Positions 7,517 to 14,333 of a stretch of 16,919 nt of DNA are shown here, piece by piece. The DNA is from an uncultured Megamonas sp. (GTDB lineage: Bacteria; Bacillota; Negativicutes; Selenomonadales; Selenomonadaceae). Both the position numbers and the translations under genes were made by a program. A model generated the notes under the pieces. That model was not told where the DNA came from, made no database searches, and saw only the letters and a program-made list of their open reading frames with translations. Positions within the stretch are counted from its first letter, which is position 1; each line of letters opens with the position of its first letter. The DNA lies in the NCBI GenBank assembly GCA_900554895.1, contig USIX01000037.1, positions 1 to 16,919 on the forward strand, given 5' to 3'.

Positions 7517-8319
7517 ATTTCCCTTTTGAGCACATATTTGTAAATTGCTTCAGCCACGCCGTCATGGTCACAATCAGCAACTATAACATCACCGCATTTT
7601 TTTACATCGTCTTTGGCACTGCCCATAACGGCACTGAAACCGGCTTCTTTAAGCATAGGCACGTCATTGTTCGCATCACCGATTGCCATAACCTCATTCA
7701 TGGAAAATCCCAGCTTTTCCGACAGACGTCTTAGCCCGCTTGCCTTATTCACATCCGGTGCCATTATTTCCACATATGTCGGCTGCGATTTAGCGGCATG
7801 AGCACGACCCGCAAAATCTTTGTTGAATAAATCTACTACAGCATCACTTTCTTCATTTCCACCGGTGATAATCAGGATTTTCGGTATTCCTGCCGTAAGC
7901 TGCTCAATATTTTTACCCACACAAATTCCTTTTACGCCGATGGAGTTTTCGTAAGCAACAGATTTTTCATTGTACACTTCAAAATACAGTTTATCATCCT
8001 GATAACTTTGAAAATAATAATTATGCTTATGACAATACTCATAAATCTCACTGACGAGTTCCGGCTGCAGAAAACCTTCATAATAAACTTTACCCGATAC
8101 GGATTTTATAAGTGCCCCATTATACGTTATAATCGGCACGTCCATTTCCAGCTGCTGAGCATAGCGGCGCGAAGCATCATACATTCTGCCCGTAGCGATT
8201 GTTGGAATTATTCCCGCCTGTGCCATCTCACAAAAAGCCTGCTTTGTATATTCCGTAATCTGTTTTTTCCCATTCAAAAGCGTACCGTCCAAATCGGTCG
8301 CAAAGAGTTTTATTGCCAT
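7513..8319 (-). CDS. Cof-type HAD-IIB hydrolase (sugar or nucleotide phosphatase)
   Basis: A 268-residue haloacid-dehalogenase phosphatase of the Cof/IIB subfamily. Motif I is DLDGT at residues 9-13 (nucleophile D9, acid D11), motif II lies around ATGR at 42-45, motif III includes K192, and motif IV is GDANNDVPM at 214-222. A large C2B cap domain sits between motifs II and III. These enzymes dephosphorylate small metabolites such as FMN, PLP or sugar phosphates; the substrate is not predictable here. I chose the ATG at 8317-8319, 6 bases from GAGAGTG; an upstream GTG (8326-8328) overlaps that ribosome binding site and is unlikely. Confidence 0.93.
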   Translation of the reverse strand: MAIKLFATDLDGTLLNGKKQITEYTKQAFCEMAQAGIIPTIATGRMYDASRRYAQQLEMDVPIITYNGALIKSVSGKVYYEGFLQPELVSEIYEYCHKHNYYFQSYQDDKLYFEVYNEKSVAYENSIGVKGICVGKNIEQLTAGIPKILIITGGNEESDAVVDLFNKDFAGRAHAAKSQPTYVEIMAPDVNKASGLRRLSEKLGFSMNEVMAIGDANNDVPMLKEAGFSAVMGSAKDDVKKCGDVIVADCDHDGVAEAIYKYVLKREI

Positions 8320-8357
8320 AAAAATCACTCTCTTTTTATAAAATTGTTGATTATTAA

Positions 8358-8366
8358 ATTATACCA
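8358..8366 (-). promoter_or_regulatory. Extended -10 promoter for the HAD hydrolase gene
   Basis: On the minus strand TGG directly precedes TATAAT (8358-8363), forming an extended -10 element; no good -35 is visible, which such promoters often lack. It lies about 40 bases upstream of the ATG, in the divergent spacer with the aldolase gene. Confidence 0.5.
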
Positions 8367-8431
8367 AAGCTATCCAATATATAAAAGGCAATTACTGTAA
8401 AATAAACATTTTTATTTTTTCCACAATGACT

Positions 8432-8437
8432 TATAAT
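8432..8437 (+). promoter_or_regulatory. Candidate -10 box for the aldolase gene
   Basis: A perfect TATAAT lies 34 bases before the aldolase ATG on the plus strand. The -35 position holds only a T-rich string (TTTTTA at 17 bases), so confidence is limited. Confidence 0.4.
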
Positions 8438-8471
8438 ATTAGAAGTAAATTTAATTAATCAAGGTGATGAC

Positions 8472-9497
8472 ATGAGATATTTTGACAGTGATTATTTAGA
8501 GGGAGCTCATCCCGCTATTTTGGAAAAACTCGCAACGACCAACTTTGAACAGACGCCCGGTTACGGCAGTGACAAATATTGTGAAAGTGCGCGTGCCAAA
8601 ATAAAAGCAGCCTGCAACTGTCCGAATGCCGAAGTCTATTTTATTTCCGGAGGCACTCAGACGAACGCTACTGTAATCGATACATTGCTTGCCAGCTATC
8701 AAGGCGTTATTGCTGCGCAGACAGGGCACATAGCCGCACATGAAGCAGGCGCAGTAGAGTTTTGCGGTCATAAAGTAATTACTCTGCCGGAGCACGGCGG
8801 CAAACTCAGAGCCAAGGACGTAGAAGACTATCTTGAAACATTTTACGCCGATGAAAGCTGGGAACATATGGTAATTCCCGGTGCAGTCTATATTTCCCAT
8901 CCCACGGAATGGGGCACGCTCTATACAAAACAGGAACTGCAGAATTTAAGCAAAATCTGCCGTAAATATGATATTCCGCTGTTTCTCGACGGTGCCCGCC
9001 TCGGCTACGGACTGACTTCCGATGATACGGATATAACACTTAGTGATATCGCCCGGCTTTGTGACGTATTTTATATCGGCGGCACGAAAGTCGGTGCACT
9101 GCTTGGCGAAGCCGTTGTCATAACCCGACAAAATTTAATTCCGCATTTTTTCACCAGTATCAAACAGCACGGTGCATTACTTACAAAAGGTAGAGTTCTC
9201 GGTATTCAGTTTGATGTATTGTTTACGGAAGAATTATATTTGAAAATCGCCCGCAATGCTATTGATAAAGCCAATAAAATGAAAGAAATCTTTAAAGCAA
9301 AACAATACAGATTTTATTTAGAAACACCTACCAATCAGCAGTTTATCATCATGGAAAACAGAAAAATGCAAGAACTTCGCCAGAAAATCAGCTTCAGCTT
9401 CTGGGCAAAATACGATGACAATCATACTATAGTGCGTTTTGCCACCAGTTGGGCAACAACAGACGAAGCCATAAAAGAATTAGAAAGTATTTTATAA
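8472..9497 (+). CDS. Threonine aldolase-like PLP enzyme (beta-eliminating lyase family)
   Basis: A 341-residue fold-type I PLP enzyme. Features of low-specificity threonine aldolase: H90 in AAHEAGAVE, which stacks on the cofactor ring; D173 and R176 in FLDGARLGYG; and the Schiff-base lysine K206 in YIGGTKVGAL. The family cleaves L-threonine or allo-threonine to glycine and acetaldehyde. Length is typical. The ribosome binding site AAGGTGA precedes the ATG. It is transcribed divergently from the HAD gene. Whether the substrate is threonine or another beta-hydroxy amino acid cannot be decided from sequence. Confidence 0.93.
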   Translation: MRYFDSDYLEGAHPAILEKLATTNFEQTPGYGSDKYCESARAKIKAACNCPNAEVYFISGGTQTNATVIDTLLASYQGVIAAQTGHIAAHEAGAVEFCGHKVITLPEHGGKLRAKDVEDYLETFYADESWEHMVIPGAVYISHPTEWGTLYTKQELQNLSKICRKYDIPLFLDGARLGYGLTSDDTDITLSDIARLCDVFYIGGTKVGALLGEAVVITRQNLIPHFFTSIKQHGALLTKGRVLGIQFDVLFTEELYLKIARNAIDKANKMKEIFKAKQYRFYLETPTNQQFIIMENRKMQELRQKISFSFWAKYDDNHTIVRFATSWATTDEAIKELESIL

Positions 9498-9498
9498 T

Positions 9499-9568
9499 TG
9501 TTCATTTTTCTAATTGAAAAGATATTGCGCCAGACAATTTTTCTTTGTGCCGGCAAAAAAATGAACAT
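9499..9568. repeat. Short element bounded by 11-bp inverted repeats
   Basis: TGTTCATTTTT (9499-9509) and its exact reverse complement (9557-9567) bound about 47 bases that include the palindrome TGCCGGCA (9548-9555). It fills the gap between the aldolase and nitroreductase genes. Its right part shares ATTTTTCTTTG and AAAAATGAACAT with the palindrome at 1884-1917. It may act as a weak terminator or be a small non-autonomous repeat; no transposase is present. Confidence 0.55.
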
Positions 9569-9592
9569 TAAATATCAAGGAGGAGTTTATCA

Positions 9593-10105
9593 ATGGACTT
9601 TACTCAAGTAATTCAAAACCGCTATTCCTGCAAAAAATTTTCAGACAGACAAGTAAGCGCTGAGCAATTAAAGGAAATTCTGGAAGCCGGTCGTGTTGCT
9701 CCGACAGCTAAAAATCTTCAAGAACAGCATATTTATGTTTTGCAAAGCAAAGAATTTCTTGCCAAAATCGACAAAGTAACTCCGTGCCGTTACGGCGCAC
9801 CGACCGTACTTGTCGTTGCCTTCAACAAAGACAACGTATTCATTTATCCGGGTGAAAGCCGCGACTCCGGTATTGAAGATGCCTCCATTGTCGCTACGCA
9901 TATGACGCTTGCTGCTTACAACGCTGGCGTTGACAGCTGCTGGATAAATTTCTTTGACCCTGATATTCTGAAAAAAGAACTGAACCTGCCGGAAAACGAA
10001 GAAATTCTCATGCTGCTTGATTTGGGTTTCGCCGCCGCTGGCACAAAACCTCTTCCGAACCATACCAGCCGCAAGAACCTTTCCGAAACAGTTACTTATT
10101 TATAA
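9593..10105 (+). CDS. Nitroreductase family FMN enzyme
   Basis: A 170-residue protein of the nitroreductase superfamily, here the short form. The N-terminal RYSCKKF motif at residues 10-16 contributes FMN phosphate contacts. APTAKNLQ near 36-43 and the C-terminal LGFAAAGTKPLPNHTSRK segment complete the typical pattern. Members are flavin-dependent NAD(P)H oxidoreductases of nitro compounds, quinones or other acceptors; the physiological substrate is unknown. A very strong ribosome binding site, AAGGAGGAG, lies before the ATG. It ends just before a strong terminator. It could be cotranscribed with the aldolase gene if the repeat between them does not stop transcription. Confidence 0.93.
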   Translation: MDFTQVIQNRYSCKKFSDRQVSAEQLKEILEAGRVAPTAKNLQEQHIYVLQSKEFLAKIDKVTPCRYGAPTVLVVAFNKDNVFIYPGESRDSGIEDASIVATHMTLAAYNAGVDSCWINFFDPDILKKELNLPENEEILMLLDLGFAAAGTKPLPNHTSRKNLSETVTYL

Positions 10106-10110
10106 TCAAC

Positions 10111-10156
10111 AAAAAAGAAGCTATTTCAGTATTAATTATGAAATAGCTTCTTTTTT
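10111..10156. terminator. Bidirectional terminator between nitroreductase and sugar permease genes
   Basis: An 18-bp perfect stem: 10111-10128 (AAAAAAGAAGCTATTTCA) pairs with 10139-10156, loop of 10. A-runs and T-runs at both ends give a U tract in either direction. It lies between two convergent genes. Confidence 0.93.
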
Positions 10157-10158
10157 TG

Positions 10159-11382
10159 TCAAATTTTATTTTCCATTAATTTTTCTTTTGGTATCCGCTT
10201 ATCAGAAATCAGTACGAACAATCCGAATATCGTAAACGAACCTACAACAGCTCCTAAAAACAGATAAGCGTCTCTAAAACCGACCGTATCGTAAAGATTG
10301 CCGACAATAGGAGATAAAATTGCCTGACCAATCTGGTTGGAAAGCTGATAGCCTACCAAATACAATACGGAAGATAATCTTGTATCGAAATTTTTTGCCA
10401 GATATTAAAAAATGGATACGAGCAAAATGGATAATTCCACTGCATGAAGCAACTTAATGATAGAAATACTTATCGGGTCGTTGACCATGCCGGAACCAAT
10501 CATACGGAACGTCATAATCGTACTGGCAAGAATAAGACCGTGTTTAGCACCGATTTTATTTACAATAAACGGAGCAATACACATTCCTCCCGCTTCCAGG
10601 AAAATCTAAAAAGAGTTCAGGTAACCGAACGTTTCATTACCCTGTTCCACGGTAGGGAAAAGTGAAGCATAATAAATAGCGAACTGCTGGTCAAAAACAC
10701 TGTACACACAAGCAGAACCGACTATATAAATCATAAACAGCCAAACATCTTTAATTTTAAATAAATGCTTAACATCTTTTAAACCGATACTTTCTTCCTT
10801 AATAAAATCAGCTTTGCTTTCATCAATTTTTACTGCAAGTAGAATTAAGAACATGAAAATTGCACCGGCAGAAGCCATCCAGAAAATCAGATTGCCATCA
10901 TAATTAAAGGCACGACCGGCACAGAACACACCGACAGCTGCACCGAGCGACCCCCAGGCACGTGCGCGGCCAAATTCAAAATTATACATACGACCGGCTT
11001 TTTCAATAAACGATTCGATAACAGCGCAACCGGCAAAATAAGCCAGACTTAAAACAACAGAACTACAAACCACACCGACAAAAAATAAACTTTGTAAAAA
11101 CGGACCATATACGAATACGAAAAACGGGCCGGTAAGTGCAACCAGTAACGTGATAAAATACAACAGGTACTTTTTCATACCGATTTTATCGGAGATATAT
11201 CCGTAACACGGCTGGAAAAGCATTGTACATACAGCATTGCAGGCATAAATCGTACCGATTTGCGTGCCGGTCAGTTCCATTTTCTGACCGAACCAAATTG
11301 GCAGAAAGGCAAAAAATACTAGCCAGGAAAAAAAGAAAGAAAAAATAAATGCACTTAATTTCCAATAAGTCAAATTCTTCAT
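10159..11382 (-). pseudogene. cscB: LacY/CscB-type sugar-proton symporter with two in-frame stop codons
   Basis: One frame of 407 codons encodes a 12-helix major facilitator of the oligosaccharide:H+ symporter family (LacY is 417 residues), but it is interrupted by TAG at codon 259 (10606-10608) and TAA at codon 326 (10405-10407). No frameshift occurs: translation continues in the same frame through both stops to the natural end. Residues matching the essential LacY set remain: E123 (LacY E126), R141 (R144) in FEFGRARAWG, R293 (R302), H313 and E316 (H322 and E325) in LLHAVE, and probably E263 (E269). In close relatives the stop positions would be Gln (LNSFQ) and Lys (FKY), each one base away from the stop seen. 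The ribosome binding site is AAGGAG and the gap to the sucrose hydrolase gene is 12 bases. The truncated 258-residue product would keep about seven helices and should not transport. Confidence 0.9.
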
Positions 11383-11394
11383 GGTACAAACTCC

Positions 11395-12867
11395 TTACAA
11401 TTCATAAAAATCAATGACAGCATTTACCAAACCGCTTGGCACAAAGACAATGCCTGTTGCTTTTTCTGTTGGATAAATACGACTGCTTAACACGCGCTGA
11501 CCGCCGTTTACAAAAATTTCCACGGAAGAACGGTCACTGAAAATCTGTAGCGATAATTTATCGTCCATTGGGGCAATTTTTACCTGCCTTTGTCCTTTAA
11601 TGCCGCTACCTGATTTATCTCTGTCCAAAACCAGCAGATTTTTCTTTTTATCATAAATGATATCCGTTTCTTCGTCTTTCGATACACGTAACTTTAACAT
11701 AAAGCCGTCCGCGTTTGCTAAATCAAAAACTGTATTGAGCTCAAAACAGTCACCTGCAACACCGTCTAAAACAGCAGCCGTATCCATCACCGTTTCATGA
11801 TGAATTTTATTTTTGCGAAGTAATGCAAGTTCCGGGGCAGGCTTACTGTAAATCGTATCGCCGTGCACTTTCAGGATACGCGGAATACTCATCATGCCGC
11901 ACCATCCGTCCTTTTGCTCCGGCATTGTATTTTCCCACATGTCAAGCCATGCAATCATGATGCAGCGATTATTATGTTCATCCTGCATAATCTGCGGTGC
12001 ATAAAAATCAAAACCGTAATCCAGCATATCAAAAGGTACCTGACAGTCAAATATTCCGGTTTCATAATCCATTTTACCCAGAAAAAATCCAGACTGATGA
12101 ACATTCAGATATTTTTTCCCTTCCGGCTTCATACCTTGCGGCGAAACAATCAAAACCTCTTTATTGTCAACTTCAGCAAAATTAGGACATTCCCACATAA
12201 AGCCGAGATTTTCCGCTATTGTTGATTTTGCCATGACATTAACAAATTCCCAATCAATTAAATTTTGTGATTTATATAAAACTACTGCGCCGCTTTTCTC
12301 CGCCGTCTGCACACCGACAACCATATAATAAAAATCATTGTGCTTCCATACTTTCGGATCACGGAAATGCTCTGTACGGATACCGATATTTTCAGGCACT
12401 CTCTGCACTACAGGATTATTTTCCCATTTCGTAAAAATACTGCCATCTTCACTTACAGCCAGACATTGGCTCTCAATACGATCATCACCGCCGAGCGATT
12501 TATCCAAATCCACATGACCCGTATATATGGCATATAATTTGCCGTCTTTTTCAATGGCACTGCCAGAAAAACAACCGTTTTTATCATATTCATCGGTCGG
12601 CGCCAGAGCAACCGGTCTTGTCTGCCAGTGAGCCAAATCCCTGCTGGCTGCATGACCCCAATGCATCGGTCCCCACTGCGGAGAATATGGATGATACTGA
12701 TAAAATAAGTGATATTCTCCCTTAAAATAACAAAAACCGTTCGGATCATTTATCCATCCTGCCGGAGCTGTAATATGATATTTCGGTTTCCAATAACTTT
12801 TCTCCGCTTGTTTTGCCGCCTCTTTCTGAAATTGTTCTGCTTTAATTAATGCTTCACCGTGTTTCAT
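11395..12867 (-). CDS. cscA: GH32 sucrose hydrolase (sucrase/invertase)
   Basis: A 490-residue glycoside hydrolase family 32 enzyme. Catalytic signatures: WINDPNG at 38-44 (nucleophile D41), FRDP at 168-171 (transition-state stabiliser D170) and ECP at 226-228 (acid/base E226). The C-terminal beta-sandwich includes the typical DRSSVEIFVNGG stretch. No signal peptide is seen, so it acts in the cytoplasm on imported sucrose or short fructans. Pairing with a proton symporter rather than a PTS transporter suggests that unphosphorylated sucrose is the substrate (CscA-like), although database names will often read sucrose-6-phosphate hydrolase. It is first in the operon, behind the promoter and two operators at 12884-12999. 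The ribosome binding site is AGAGGGGA. Confidence 0.95.
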   Translation of the reverse strand: MKHGEALIKAEQFQKEAAKQAEKSYWKPKYHITAPAGWINDPNGFCYFKGEYHLFYQYHPYSPQWGPMHWGHAASRDLAHWQTRPVALAPTDEYDKNGCFSGSAIEKDGKLYAIYTGHVDLDKSLGGDDRIESQCLAVSEDGSIFTKWENNPVVQRVPENIGIRTEHFRDPKVWKHNDFYYMVVGVQTAEKSGAVVLYKSQNLIDWEFVNVMAKSTIAENLGFMWECPNFAEVDNKEVLIVSPQGMKPEGKKYLNVHQSGFFLGKMDYETGIFDCQVPFDMLDYGFDFYAPQIMQDEHNNRCIMIAWLDMWENTMPEQKDGWCGMMSIPRILKVHGDTIYSKPAPELALLRKNKIHHETVMDTAAVLDGVAGDCFELNTVFDLANADGFMLKLRVSKDEETDIIYDKKKNLLVLDRDKSGSGIKGQRQVKIAPMDDKLSLQIFSDRSSVEIFVNGGQRVLSSRIYPTEKATGIVFVPSGLVNAVIDFYEL

Positions 12868-12883
12868 GAAAATCCCCTCTCTA

Positions 12884-12905
12884 TATATCGAACCCGTTCG
12901 ATATA
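12884..12905. promoter_or_regulatory. Operator 1 of the sucrose operon (perfect palindrome)
   Basis: Arms TATATCGAAC (12884-12893) and GTTCGATATA (12896-12905) are exact inverted repeats around a CC centre. It lies just upstream of the cscA ribosome binding site, about 60-80 bases after the predicted transcription start. Size and symmetry fit a LacI-type sugar repressor site; the regulator is not in the window. Confidence 0.75.
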
Positions 12906-12938
12906 AGTATAAAAAAATAATAAATAATTAAATTTATC

Positions 12939-12960
12939 ATTATCGAACCCATTTGATATT
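12939..12960. promoter_or_regulatory. Operator 2 of the sucrose operon (second copy, imperfect)
   Basis: The string TATCGAACCC (12941-12950) repeats the left half of operator 1, followed by ATTTGATAT in place of GTTCGATAT. Centre-to-centre distance to operator 1 is 55 bp. It lies immediately downstream of the predicted transcription start, a position where a bound repressor would block RNA polymerase. Confidence 0.7.
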
Positions 12961-12970
12961 TTATGATTAA

Positions 12971-12999
12971 ATAATAGCACTCTTTATTTTTAAAATCAA
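12971..12999 (-). promoter_or_regulatory. Promoter of the sucrose operon
   Basis: On the minus strand TTGATT (12994-12999), a 17-base spacer, then TATTAT (12971-12976) preceded by TGC, giving an extended -10. Predicted start near 12964, giving a leader of about 97 bases that contains both operators. No catabolite-control (cre) site was recognised with confidence. Confidence 0.75.
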
Positions 13000-13068
13000 T
13001 ACCTTTTTGACAATTTATTATATTAATTAATTTTAAAACAAATAATTTACAATAAAGCCTAGTTATTA

Positions 13069-13188
13069 CTATGTTTTTTTACTATCAATCTTATCAGGAT
13101 TTACATACATAAATTTAATTTGGGCACCTAGCACGGCACCTATGGCACCCAATAAAATAAAGCCGTACCCAATTACGAGTACGGCTTT
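13069..13188 (-). pseudogene. Start-less remnant of a membrane protein gene at the prophage edge
   Basis: The minus-strand frame from 13188 down to a TAG at 13069-13071 has 39 sense codons and protein-like content: a hydrophobic helix with the Gly-Ala pattern GAIGAVLGA, then QIKFMYVNPDKIDSKKT as a charged tail. It has no ATG or convincing start before residue 27, and its upstream part is inside the terminator hairpin at 13159-13188. Three GGTGCC codon pairs (Gly-Ala) explain the visible GGCACC repeats on the plus strand. It may be the 3' end of a gene cut by prophage integration, or chance coding. I do not recognise the family. Confidence 0.35.
13159..13188. terminator. Terminator at the prophage left end
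   Basis: AAAGCCGTAC (13159-13168) pairs perfectly with GTACGGCTTT (13179-13188), loop of 10. T-rich sequence follows in both directions (TTTTT on plus, ATTTTATT on minus). It lies 8 bases past the stop of the 87-residue gene and ends the antirepressor transcript. Confidence 0.85.
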
Positions 13189-13196
13189 TTAACGTA

Positions 13197-13460
13197 TCAA
13201 TGATGATATTTTTCAAAGTACTGCATACTTAAATGCTGTATGTCTTCCATAGAGAAATTTGCTTGCAGTAATTTCATTTTTGCTTCTGTCATTGACTTTT
13301 GTCGCTCCAACATTTCGCCAAGCAATATTTCAACTACTTCACTTCTTGTTTTCACTAAATCCATAATGGTTGCCTGAAATTCGCCTATAGCACAATCATT
13401 AGATTCGTACTGTCCGATAAGGTCTCTATGTTCCAAACTTAAATCATCAAAATTCATCAT
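13197..13460 (-). CDS. Small phage protein of unknown function (87 aa)
   Basis: An 87-residue acidic, mostly helical protein without membrane segment or cysteine-rich motif; the stretch from about residue 30 to 65 (MDLVKTRSEVVEILLGEMLE) could form a coiled coil. Family not recognised. Its ATG overlaps the antirepressor stop codon (ATGATGA, 4-base overlap), so translation is probably coupled; a second ATG follows immediately. A terminator lies 8 bases after the stop. Tight coupling suggests it works with or modifies the antirepressor, but that is inference. Confidence 0.75.
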   Translation of the reverse strand: MMNFDDLSLEHRDLIGQYESNDCAIGEFQATIMDLVKTRSEVVEILLGEMLERQKSMTEAKMKLLQANFSMEDIQHLSMQYFEKYHH

Positions 13461-14200
13461 GCCACAGCACCACCTAATAAATTTTTAAATTGCACTATAG
13501 CACATTCATAATAACGGAACGATTCGACTTCTTTATTAGAGTGCTGCGCTTTATCATAGAACCATTTACCGAATTGCGGTGTTTTTAAATTGTATTTATT
13601 AGCTAGCATTCCGATTTTTTGTTTAGTCGTGTGTAACATCTGAGCAATTTCCGTCGCCGTGTATGTTTTTTGTTCTACTTGCGGCAGAGCAAAAACTTCT
13701 TTTCCAGCTAACGTGTTTCCAGCATAGCTTTCAGCAATTTGTTTATACTCTTTAATATTGGTACGGCTTGCCAATTCCAGCCACATTTTCGCTTTTCTTA
13801 CTCTGGCATTTTCCAACATTGCTTCGGCTCGTTTTGCTTTTAAATCATCATTATTTTCCTGTTTCATACTGTAGCTGCCCGTTTTACGGATTGAAGGAAG
13901 AATTTCACCTGTTACCCAACGTTTAAACTTCTTTGCCGTCGGAAGTTTGGAAGAAAGAACCAAAGAATAAAGACCACTTTCGTTGATGATTGTTGTCTTA
14001 GATTTATAATTAGAACCATTCCCCTGAATCAGGGTAGTGGTTTTATCTTCTTCATCAACATGCGTAGAAATTGCATTTTCTGGTTTTGCATAACCTAAAG
14101 CAATGGCAACATCTTTACCAACAAACCAATATTCATCATCTTTCATGATAACTCTTAAATCACCAAAACTAGCATTATTAAATACCTGTAAATTATTCAT
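13457..14200 (-). CDS. Phage antirepressor, BRO-N domain with KilAC-like C-terminus
   Basis: About 247 residues. The N-terminal BRO-N domain (residues about 5-110 from the ATG) contains VFNNASFGDLRVI, YWFVGKDVAIALGYAKPENAI, the TTTLIQG and INESGLYSLVLSSKLPTAKKFKRWV stretches and the end LPSIRKTGSY, all typical. The C-terminal part (about 165-240: YTATEIAQMLHTTKQKIGMLANKY, then KWFYDKAQHSNKEVESFRY) resembles the KilAC antirepressor domain. Such proteins inactivate phage repressors and help induction. I chose the ATG at 14198-14200, 6 bases after GAGGTG; a GTG three codons upstream overlaps the ribosome binding site. Upstream lies a region with two operator-like palindromes and a probable small RNA on the other strand. 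Confidence 0.92.
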   Translation of the reverse strand: MNNLQVFNNASFGDLRVIMKDDEYWFVGKDVAIALGYAKPENAISTHVDEEDKTTTLIQGNGSNYKSKTTIINESGLYSLVLSSKLPTAKKFKRWVTGEILPSIRKTGSYSMKQENNDDLKAKRAEAMLENARVRKAKMWLELASRTNIKEYKQIAESYAGNTLAGKEVFALPQVEQKTYTATEIAQMLHTTKQKIGMLANKYNLKTPQFGKWFYDKAQHSNKEVESFRYYECAIVQFKNLLGGAVA

Positions 14201-14231
14201 AGTCTGCACCTCATATTAAGTTTTACTTTAT

Positions 14232-14245
14232 AGAAGTATCATTCT
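14232..14245. promoter_or_regulatory. Operator-like 14-bp site A (phage repressor type)
   Basis: AGAAGTATCATTCT: an imperfect palindrome of the form AGAA-N6-TTCT. It matches site B at 14265-14278, with centres 33 bp apart, about three helical turns. The -10 box of the plus-strand small RNA promoter lies between them. Confidence 0.5.
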
Positions 14246-14246
14246 A

Positions 14247-14255
14247 TGATATAAT
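14247..14255 (+). promoter_or_regulatory. Extended -10 promoter of a plus-strand small RNA
   Basis: TGATATAAT on the plus strand combines a perfect -10 hexamer (14250-14255) with the TGN extension; at 17 bases spacing the -35 is TTTATA, weak, as tolerated by extended -10 promoters. Predicted start near 14262. It sits between the two 14-bp palindromes, so it is probably repressible. Confidence 0.55.
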
Positions 14256-14261
14256 ATATTT

Positions 14262-14333
14262 CACAGAAGATTACTTCTATGCAATACACTCGCGTGAGCT
14301 TTGGTCGGTTCGCTAGCGGGTGTATTTTTATTT
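14262..14333 (+). ncRNA. Probable small RNA divergent from the antirepressor gene
   Basis: Predicted transcript of about 72 bases. It starts after the extended -10 box and ends in a strong hairpin: AATACACTCGC (14283-14293) with GCGGGTGTATT (14316-14326, one U-G pair), continued by GTGAGC (14294-14299) with GTTCGC (14308-14313), a TA bulge and an 8-base loop, then TTTATTT. The U tract exists only on the plus strand, so it is not a terminator for the minus-strand ribbon-helix-helix gene. No ORF of credible size fits inside. Position next to an antirepressor recalls antisense or immunity RNAs of temperate phages, but no sequence match is claimed. It could alternatively be the terminator of an unseen plus-strand leader transcript. 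Confidence 0.5.
14265..14278. promoter_or_regulatory. Operator-like 14-bp site B (phage repressor type)
   Basis: AGAAGATTACTTCT: perfect AGAAG/CTTCT arms around ATTA, the better of the two sites. It overlaps the first bases of the predicted plus-strand RNA. On the minus strand it is upstream of possible -10 boxes for the antirepressor gene. Confidence 0.55.

Noticed and set aside
8496..9131. Three minus-strand open frames of 61-134 codons
   Set aside because: Antisense to the aldolase gene, which carries the PLP lysine and other motifs; no translation signals.
11863..12749. Several 62-120 codon frames inside the GH32 gene
   Set aside because: Shadows of the hydrolase gene on both strands.
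13123..13151. Three GGCACC copies, considered as a direct-repeat array or iteron
   Set aside because: They are spaced unevenly and encode Gly-Ala pairs in a membrane helix on the minus strand; coding explains them.
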